Below, piece after piece: positions 1 through 5,097 of a stretch of 5,097 nt of DNA. The DNA lies in the NCBI GenBank assembly GCA_029940175.1, contig JAOZRM010000211.1:1-5097 (forward strand), read 5' to 3'. Position 1 is the first letter of the stretch; every line of letters begins with the position of its first letter. The position numbers and the translations under genes are program-made. The notes beneath the pieces are model-generated. The model made no database searches, had not been told where the DNA came from, and was given only the letters and a program-made list of their open reading frames with translations. Origin of the DNA: Candidatus Sabulitectum sp. (GTDB lineage: Bacteria; Fermentibacterota; Fermentibacteria; Fermentibacterales; JCC-6).

Positions 1-768
1 GACTGTACAGATGACATGAATGCAATGGCTATCGGTGATAACGGTCTGGCTTTAGGAACAGCTGACGGTGGTGACACCTGGTATCCCCTGTCAAGCGGTG
101 TTGCAGAGAATCTGAATGATATTTTCATGGTGACTCCAAACATAATTTACGCTGTGGGAAATCTAGGCACAATAATCAACTCCAGTAACTCTGGGCAAAC
201 CTGGACATTGCAACATCAGAACAAATTACGAAATGGCAGCCGGTCTACCGATCTCCATTCTGTTAATTTCGTTAATGTCTATACCGGTTGGGCAGTTGGA
301 GACGGAGGACAGATCCTCTATTCTGAGAGCGGCGGAGAGAAATGGATATTTCAGCCAGGAGGAAGATTCCCAGACGATCTGCTGGGTATTGGCGGAGTAA
401 ACAGTGAAAGTGCTGTTTCCATCGGAGCCAACGGCACAGTTATTCTGTACAACTCCACATCAGGGGTTGAGGATACTCCGGACAAACCCCTGGGTATTAC
501 TGAACTGGTGCTTTCTCCAAACCCGGTAAGAGCATCCGCACAAATACAATTCACTCTGGATGCCCCAGGTAATGTTGACATCACTCTTCATGATCTTTCA
601 GGAAGAATAGTAGACAGAATCTTCTCAGGAGAGAAGGTTGCAGGCAATCACAATATTGATTTTAACGGTAGAACTCAATCTGGTGATCTGCTGCCAATGG
701 GAGTTTACATATGCGCTCTGCGCAGTAACAACAGAACAGTCTCACTCCCCATGATTCTTATTCGCTGA
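1..768 (+). CDS. Secreted Ycf48/BNR-repeat beta-propeller protein with C-terminal FlgD-like/Por sorting domain (5'-partial)
   Basis: The frame is open from base 1 (DCTDD before the first ATG at 16), so the real start and any signal peptide lie upstream. Residue numbers count from the Met at 16. Residues 1-150 contain about four propeller-like units with a pattern like AVGxxGxIxxSxxxGxTW. Three carry Asp-box-like turns: TADGGDTW (15-22), SSNSGQTW (56-63) and SESGGEKW (103-110). This matches Ycf48-like/BNR repeats, which form beta-propeller blades. Residues 151-160 are a linker. Residues 161-250 form a beta-rich module starting LSPNPV, with LHDLSGRIVDRIF, then FNGRTQSGDLLPMGVY near the end. This is the pattern of FlgD Ig-like and Por/type IX secretion C-terminal domains. 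From family knowledge, such proteins are exported and act at the cell surface or outside the cell. The substrate is unknown; Ycf48-type repeats here do not imply photosystem assembly. The TGA at 766-768 is followed by a hairpin. The domain calls are solid, but the precise role is not known. Confidence 0.85.
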   Translation, partial: DCTDDMNAMAIGDNGLALGTADGGDTWYPLSSGVAENLNDIFMVTPNIIYAVGNLGTIINSSNSGQTWTLQHQNKLRNGSRSTDLHSVNFVNVYTGWAVGDGGQILYSESGGEKWIFQPGGRFPDDLLGIGGVNSESAVSIGANGTVILYNSTSGVEDTPDKPLGITELVLSPNPVRASAQIQFTLDAPGNVDITLHDLSGRIVDRIFSGEKVAGNHNIDFNGRTQSGDLLPMGVYICALRSNNRTVSLPMILIR

Positions 769-780
769 GATCACATGGAT

Positions 781-806
781 GGGAGTTGCTCATTTGAGCA
801 ACTCCC
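781..806. terminator. Perfect hairpin between convergent genes, candidate bidirectional terminator
   Basis: GGGAGTTGCTC (781-791) pairs perfectly with GAGCAACTCCC (796-806) around an ATTT loop: an 11-bp stem with six G:C pairs. It begins 12 nt after the plus-strand stop codon. It also contains the minus-strand stop codon (790-792) and that gene's last four codons. No run of T follows the stem on either strand, so it is not a textbook intrinsic terminator. It could still end or protect both transcripts through 3'-end stabilisation or as a pause site. The pairing is certain; the function is inferred from its position between converging genes. Confidence 0.55.
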
Positions 807-3800
807 GTTCCAGAAGATTGATCTTTTCCAGATATGAATGAAGTGGTTCAAGGTTATATAAGAGCCTGAAAACCTTCAGTGCACGCTCCCCATGTTTTCT
901 ACTATTCAGAATACAGTAAATTTCAAAAAGAAGCTTTGCTCTCTGTTCATCCTCTTTGCATGAAACAAGGATTTTATCCAGATTCTTAACTGCCTGATCT
1001 GGTTCTGTTTGAGCAAGGATCAACTCGTCGAGAAGTCTGCTTCTGAACTTGAGTTCATCATCGCCAGTCTCTTCTATACCGTCACGGACTTTTTGATTAA
1101 GTGTTCCGGCTTCAGAATATTTCCTCTCTCTGAAGCAAAGGTCTGCCCTTTCAAGCAAACACTCACACAATTCCTTCTTCTGATCTTTTTTGTCAATAAG
1201 AAAAAGAGCTTTGGTGTAACATCCTTCCGCCTCAGAAAACCTTTCAAGTAATTTGTACAGATTTCCCAGTTGGATAATATCCGGAACCATACTTGTTCCA
1301 TGAACCAGTTTTTCGTTTATTGAAAGGCTCTCTCTATAGAAATAGACAGCATTCCCATATTCTCCCTGTCGGACAAGAAGACGTCCGATGTTCCATAATG
1401 CGATAGCAGTTCCTGAACCATCCCTGAGTTCACGTACTGTTTTTAGATTCTCTTTGTAATACACCATTGCTCTTTTGTATTCACCCTGGCGAACAAATAC
1501 TGTTCCCATATTTCCAAGGGTAGCCGCAATTCCAGCCTTATGCCCAAGCTTCCTTTCAATGATCAACTCTTTCTCAAGGCATTCCATGGTTTTTGAATAA
1601 TTTCCTTCACTGGAGTAGGCTATTCCAAGACTTCCAAGGGCTTTTGCTTCCTCTCTCAAGTCACCCAGCTCAACGGAAATGTTCAGATAACTCTTGAAAT
1701 AGTCTTTTGCAACCGCATGTTTCCCCCTTGTAAATTCAATTATTCCCATGTTTGCGTATGCAATTGAAGTCTGTCTCAGGTTCGATTCACCGCTGGACAA
1801 CTCAAGCTGTTTCCCATAGTACTCCATTGCCATATCAGGATCACCCTTGCGCCAGTAGATCACACCAATACTACCCAGAACTTTAGCAATTCCATTCTGA
1901 TCACAAATAGTAGAAAAGATTGAGATAGCTTCTTTCAGATTCTTCAAGGCTTCATCATTCATACCGTTAATGGAGAGCTGTCTCCCCAGCAGATAGAGTG
2001 CTTCCGCAATCTCGGGTTTACTATCAATCCTCTCGGCAAGTTTGAGAATTGATCTATAGGTTTTCTCTGCCTTTTTCCAGTCACCCGATACCCGAAGAAC
2101 CAAAGCTTGATTTGAAAGAATACCAATGTATTTCAGTAGTGACTCCAGAACAGGAATATCTCCGAAGCCGGGAAATCTCATTGATTCGAAGACTGCAGAA
2201 TCACTGGTCATTAGAATTTTTTCAGTCCAGAAGTAGAAGTGGTTCAGCTTATCATACATTTCCAATGCATCGTGATTCCTGTAATTAGTCCTGGCGTGGT
2301 CTGCCGCAATCTCATAAAAATGAATGGCTTCTTCAAGCATGTCCGCCTTTTCATAGTGATACGCCAGGTCGATGGAATGATCCATGTCATCAGGAAAAAG
2401 CTTAAGTGTGGCCTCTGCGGCCTTTTTGTGAAGGTTTCTCAGATCACCCCTCAACTGCATGTCGTAAGAAGCGTCACGAAGCAGAGGATGTCTGAATGAA
2501 TACAAACTGTCTGCAGGTGAAGAAGTCCAGACCAATTCCCTTTCCCCGGCAGAGAGTAGAGTTAAGGTATCTTTGGATTTTCGCATCTCAGAAAGAACTT
2601 CTGAATCAAACTCCTGACCAAGTACAGAAGCAGAATGTACCAGCTCTCTCAAAGCTTCTGGAAGTCTGTCAAGCCTGGCGATAATGACTGTTTTGATTCC
2701 TGCGGGGATTTCACGATCCATTCGCACCATGCTGGCAATACCGCTGGCATAACGAATTATGTCGTTCTCCTGTAAATAAAGACAGAATTGCTCCAGATAG
2801 AACGGGTTCCCCTGTGCTCTGGAGATTATAAATTTACTCAGCTCATCTTCAGGAGGACTCCCGATAAGATTTGTTATCAATTCCAGAGAGAATTCATCTG
2901 CAAGAGAATCCAGAATGATTTCCATACATGGAACACTCTCTTCGAAATCAAGAATAGGCTTTGATCCATCATCATTGAACCTGCTGGATGCCATGACTAT
3001 CAGAGGGTAATCTTTCAAACTCCTTAAAATAACTTCGAAAGCTTTGCTTGAATCGCTGTCAAGCCACTGCAGATCCTCAATAATTATGATTGTGGGATGC
3101 AGCAAAGAGAATGCAATAAAGAGATCTTTTATAGCAGAAAGTGTGTTCTCAAACCGTCCGGCAGCGTCAAGGGTCTCATAGAATGATCCTCCCCAGTGAA
3201 ATCCCAGCATTGCACCCACAACCGAATGTAAATTCTCAAGAGATTCAACAACAAGATCCGATGCAGCAGTGTCCTCAATTTCAAGAAGATCCTCTATCAG
3301 ATCTTCCCATATCTCCTCAAACACAATCTTGTTCTCAGTTCTTGTTCGAGAATCTCCCTGGTTGAAGAATTTCCTCAAATAGCTTGTGAATGGGTTTAAA
3401 CTTTTCCTTAGAACATCATCTGTCTTGAGAATAATTGTTCGAAACGAATTGGATAGTTTTTCAGATAGTTCAAAAAGGTACCTGGATTTACCTGTGCCCA
3501 GATCCCCATAGGCGTACAGAACAACTCCAGTTTTGCTCTCCATGGTTAATCCGACAAAATCCGCAGCACTCTTCAATTCCTGGTATCTTCCCACGAACTT
3601 GTCGCTGATAAAACTCCTGCTAACTCCCCTTCTACCACCAGCAAGCTCGAAAACATCAACTGCCTTCTTCTTCCCCTTTAACAACAGAGGTTCCATGGCA
3701 ATAGTCTGATACTCTATATCCAGCCCACTCAGTACTTCAGCAGAAAGAAAGATTTGATTCCAGTCGGCGTTACCGGCTAATCTCGCAGCAGTATTAACCA

Positions 3801-4812
3801 CATCACCTATTGCTGTATAGGTATGCCTGAGTTTTGATCCAAGCGCTCCTGTAAATGCAATACCTTTGGTAATTCCTGCACTGACATCCCAGCGGGTATC
3901 TTCACGCACTGATAGAATGAACTCAATGGCTCTTTCAATGTTGTTCTCGTATGCAACAGGTGCCCCGAAAAGAACCAGAGCTGTTGCACCTTTGTCATCA
4001 AAGAACAATCCATTGAAATATCCTCCGAATCCAGCGGCGCTGTTCAACAGCATACTGGTAAATTCGTTCAATTCCTGAAAACTGTTCACTTCCCGGAATG
4101 AGATAAAAACTGGTACTACCTCACGGAACTCTCCGTTTAACTCACCAATCCCAAGCACCCTCCGGTGGGTGAAGAAACCTGCTATTCTTGCACTGACCTC
4201 AACTGATTCATTAACGTCTTTTTTGCAGAAACTGTAAGAATCAGTACTGGTAGATATCTCCTGACTGGAAGAGTTTTGAACAAAAACGGTCTCGCCTGGA
4301 GCAGAAGCAGCAGTAGCACCTGCAGAATCTTCAAGGGCCTTGCCCTTGAAGAAAAACGCCTTTCTTCTGGCTTTCCCAACAATGCCCCAGGAAACCAGCC
4401 CCTGAGAGACACCAATTCGCACAGTAATTGAGAATGTACCAAATCGAGTGATTCCAGGCTTTCTGGTGAACTGATTTTGAATCATCTCCACAAGTGGCTC
4501 TAACTCATTCATCTGCTTCGATGGAAAAATTGCGCTTATAGCATCACCTGGGAATGAAGCTACAAAACCACCAAAAGAGTGAATTTCCTCAACTATTGGC
4601 TGAAAAGTATCATTCAAGACTTGGGAAAGAACCTCAGATCCCTCTTTCCCAAATCGATACAATTTTTCTGACATGGGGGTAAAACCGGAAATATCAATAA
4701 ATACTGTTGTCGCCTCTATCTGACCCTTGCGGATTCTGTTGACAACCATATCATGAATAAAGCGTGGAATAACATCCAGCAAAAAGAACCCCCATAAAGG
4801 AGAAATCAACAC
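790..4812 (-). CDS. Soluble adenylyl cyclase-like protein: two class III cyclase domains, AAA/STAND NTPase and TPR array
   Basis: Intact 1340-residue protein predicted to convert ATP to cyclic AMP and pyrophosphate in the cytoplasm; no membrane segments or signal peptide are evident. Domain C1 (about 34-180) has FIDISGFTPMSEK with metal-ligand D40 and SFPGDAISAIF with D90. It lacks the C-terminal Asn/Arg pair (E161 and G165 by alignment). Domain C2 (about 231-391) has FFDDKGATALVLFG with K274 and TYTAIGDVVNTAARL with T333, N340 and R344, but no metal Asp (S238 at the first site). The two halves therefore complement each other into one site, as in animal ADCY10. The NTPase (about 405-790) has Walker A YGDLGTGKS (435-443, K442), Walker B IIIIEDLQWLD (575-585, D580) and RAQGNPFYLEQF (665-676). 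FRHPLLRDASYD (773-784) is typical of STAND/AAA_16 sensors. Residues 815-1254 carry TPRs. The GTG at 4812 directly follows an in-frame TAA and lacks a clear ribosome binding site; TTG at 4782 (after GGGGG) or ATG at 4749 are alternatives. Cyclase fold is near certain; cAMP rather than cGMP is inferred from Lys/Thr. Confidence 0.95.
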   Translation of the reverse strand: MLISPLWGFFLLDVIPRFIHDMVVNRIRKGQIEATTVFIDISGFTPMSEKLYRFGKEGSEVLSQVLNDTFQPIVEEIHSFGGFVASFPGDAISAIFPSKQMNELEPLVEMIQNQFTRKPGITRFGTFSITVRIGVSQGLVSWGIVGKARRKAFFFKGKALEDSAGATAASAPGETVFVQNSSSQEISTSTDSYSFCKKDVNESVEVSARIAGFFTHRRVLGIGELNGEFREVVPVFISFREVNSFQELNEFTSMLLNSAAGFGGYFNGLFFDDKGATALVLFGAPVAYENNIERAIEFILSVREDTRWDVSAGITKGIAFTGALGSKLRHTYTAIGDVVNTAARLAGNADWNQIFLSAEVLSGLDIEYQTIAMEPLLLKGKKKAVDVFELAGGRRGVSRSFISDKFVGRYQELKSAADFVGLTMESKTGVVLYAYGDLGTGKSRYLFELSEKLSNSFRTIILKTDDVLRKSLNPFTSYLRKFFNQGDSRTRTENKIVFEEIWEDLIEDLLEIEDTAASDLVVESLENLHSVVGAMLGFHWGGSFYETLDAAGRFENTLSAIKDLFIAFSLLHPTIIIIEDLQWLDSDSSKAFEVILRSLKDYPLIVMASSRFNDDGSKPILDFEESVPCMEIILDSLADEFSLELITNLIGSPPEDELSKFIISRAQGNPFYLEQFCLYLQENDIIRYASGIASMVRMDREIPAGIKTVIIARLDRLPEALRELVHSASVLGQEFDSEVLSEMRKSKDTLTLLSAGERELVWTSSPADSLYSFRHPLLRDASYDMQLRGDLRNLHKKAAEATLKLFPDDMDHSIDLAYHYEKADMLEEAIHFYEIAADHARTNYRNHDALEMYDKLNHFYFWTEKILMTSDSAVFESMRFPGFGDIPVLESLLKYIGILSNQALVLRVSGDWKKAEKTYRSILKLAERIDSKPEIAEALYLLGRQLSINGMNDEALKNLKEAISIFSTICDQNGIAKVLGSIGVIYWRKGDPDMAMEYYGKQLELSSGESNLRQTSIAYANMGIIEFTRGKHAVAKDYFKSYLNISVELGDLREEAKALGSLGIAYSSEGNYSKTMECLEKELIIERKLGHKAGIAATLGNMGTVFVRQGEYKRAMVYYKENLKTVRELRDGSGTAIALWNIGRLLVRQGEYGNAVYFYRESLSINEKLVHGTSMVPDIIQLGNLYKLLERFSEAEGCYTKALFLIDKKDQKKELCECLLERADLCFRERKYSEAGTLNQKVRDGIEETGDDELKFRSRLLDELILAQTEPDQAVKNLDKILVSCKEDEQRAKLLFEIYCILNSRKHGERALKVFRLLYNLEPLHSYLEKINLLERELLK
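1051..2130 (-). repeat. Nine in-phase 40-residue TPR units within the cyclase gene
   Basis: Residues 895-1254 divide into nine consecutive units of exactly 40 residues (120 nt) with no insertion or deletion. They start at residues 895, 935, 975, 1015, 1055, 1095, 1135, 1175 and 1215. Position 9 is Gly in units 2-8 and Ala in units 1 and 9. Position 16 is Gly in units 1-6. An aromatic residue falls near positions 28-29 in most units. Units 5 and 6 both contain VRQGEY. A 34-residue TPR plus a 6-residue extension gives this period, as in LGN/AGS3-type TPRs. Further weaker helical repeats lie before (about 815-845) and after (1255-1330). The DNA copies have diverged, so the array is old. From family knowledge it should form a superhelical scaffold that binds a peptide or partner. 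Confidence 0.88.
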
Positions 4813-4991
4813 TTACCACGTTAGAAAATGTAATATATCATCCACAGGAAAGAAAATACATAAGGTGAATTAATGGATTGGAACTGCCCCCACTTTTGGT
4901 ATTGAGCCATCTGTTGGCACGCCCGATGTGGGCTGACTCGAAATATAAGGCTGTCTAGACCCTGATCAGCTTACGTCCCAAATACGCTCTT
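4813..4991. other. Divergent intergenic region between the cyclase gene and the right-edge gene
   Basis: These 179 nt separate two divergently oriented genes and should hold both promoters. The cyclase side (4813-4880) is AT-rich. On the minus strand, TATATT (complement of 4832-4837) could be a -10 element, which would place initiation near 4825 and leave a leader of about a dozen bases before the GTG at 4812. No convincing -35 element sits at the right spacing. The distal half (4881-4991) is more GC-rich and has a small hairpin, GCCC (4921-4924) with GGGC (4930-4933). No ribosome binding site is visible before the ATG at 4992. I see no RNA gene or coding frame here. Confidence 0.4.
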
Positions 4992-5097
4992 ATGTACTCC
5001 AGATCTAGGACTTACCGTAACCCTTTGGTTAACGCTAAAGAACTCCATGATGAAATGGTCGGTGATAATCTTACCAGAAAACAGCTCGCTCAAAGAC
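4992..5097 (+). CDS. Small helix-turn-helix protein, N-terminal fragment (3'-partial)
   Basis: An ATG at 4992 opens a frame that runs off the window after 35 codons. The in-frame stop upstream is TAG at 4956-4958, and ATG is the only standard start between them. The peptide begins MYSRSRTYRNPLVNAKEL, continues with a charged helix (HDEMVGDN) and ends LTRKQLAQR. This last stretch looks like the first helix of a ParB/KorB-like or resolvase-like helix-turn-helix, of the type LTRxxLAxRxGVS. From memory, short proteins with this kind of N-terminus occur beside site-specific recombinase genes, so it may mark a mobile element or recombination module to the right; this cannot be tested here. No Shine-Dalgarno sequence is seen. 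The composition of the residues supports a real gene, but only a fragment is visible and a DNA-binding role is tentative. Confidence 0.5.
   Translation, partial: MYSRSRTYRNPLVNAKELHDEMVGDNLTRKQLAQR

Noticed and set aside
351..584. Minus-strand 77-codon frame across the propeller gene.
   Set aside because: It lies opposite the well-supported Ycf48-like and sorting-domain coding sequence and shows no motifs of its own.
1009..1251. Open frame of 80 codons on the plus strand inside the cyclase gene, with other overlapping frames at 2049-2684, 3141-3365 and 3866-4078.
   Set aside because: They are antisense to conserved TPR, NTPase and cyclase coding sequence. They show no recognisable domains or ribosome binding sites, so they are coding shadows.
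4182..4442. Minus-strand frames overlapping the cyclase gene out of phase (4182-4442, 3807-4013, 1074-1301).
   Set aside because: The main frame carries unbroken conserved domain sequence through all three regions; the alternatives are low-complexity and without motifs. There is no sign of a frameshift.
4832..4860. Sigma-70 promoter for the cyclase gene with -10 TATATT on the minus strand.
   Set aside because: At 16-18 bp spacing the upstream hexamers (such as TGTATT) do not resemble TTGACA. It is mentioned in the intergenic entry but not called as a promoter.
4915..4930. Sigma-54-like promoter on the plus strand: TGGCACG at 4915-4921 with a -12 position at 4926-4930.
   Set aside because: The -24 half matches well, but the -12 half reads ATGTG and lacks the near-invariant GC (GT at 4928-4929). 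One half-site is expected by chance too often to call.
5023..5040. Quasi-palindrome CTTTGGTTAACGCTAAAG as a possible operator or recombination site.
   Set aside because: It lies inside the coding frame that starts at 4992 and the match is short and imperfect around the common GTTAAC hexamer.

Overview
The window reads as chromosomal DNA of an uncultured-type bacterium, plausibly of the FCB superphylum or a related candidate phylum. The main pointer is the left-edge gene: Asp-box/Ycf48-like repeats followed by a C-terminal FlgD-like/Por-type sorting module, a combination common on surface proteins of that group. Base composition is moderate, and neither GTG at the main gene's 5' end nor the edge ATG has a clear Shine-Dalgarno sequence. 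Taxonomy is an inference only.

Layout. Positions 1-768 (+) hold the 3' part of a secreted beta-propeller-like protein whose 5' end lies outside the window. Positions 790-4812 (-) hold one intact 1340-residue gene that dominates the window. It encodes a multidomain class III nucleotide cyclase: two cyclase homology domains (C1 and C2), an AAA/STAND-type NTPase with clear Walker A and B motifs, and a long C-terminal TPR solenoid. The two genes converge, with 21 nt between their stop codons. A perfect 11-bp hairpin (781-806) spans part of this gap and the end of the cyclase gene. Positions 813 to about 4991 contain no other gene I can support on either strand. Positions 4813-4991 are a divergent intergenic region, and at 4992 (+) a small helix-turn-helix-type gene begins and runs off the right edge.

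Biology. The central protein has the domain order of animal soluble adenylyl cyclase (ADCY10/sAC): C1-C2-NTPase-TPR. Its catalytic residues are divided between the two cyclase domains as in sAC. C1 carries the two metal-binding aspartates (D40, D90). C2 carries the adenine-reading Lys/Thr pair (K274, T333) and the transition-state Asn/Arg pair (N340, R344). I predict a cytoplasmic adenylyl cyclase with one active site at the C1-C2 interface and a degenerate second site, controlled by the NTPase and by ligands or partners of the TPR region. The residues recalled as binding bicarbonate in human sAC appear substituted here. The flanking genes show no obvious functional link to the cyclase.
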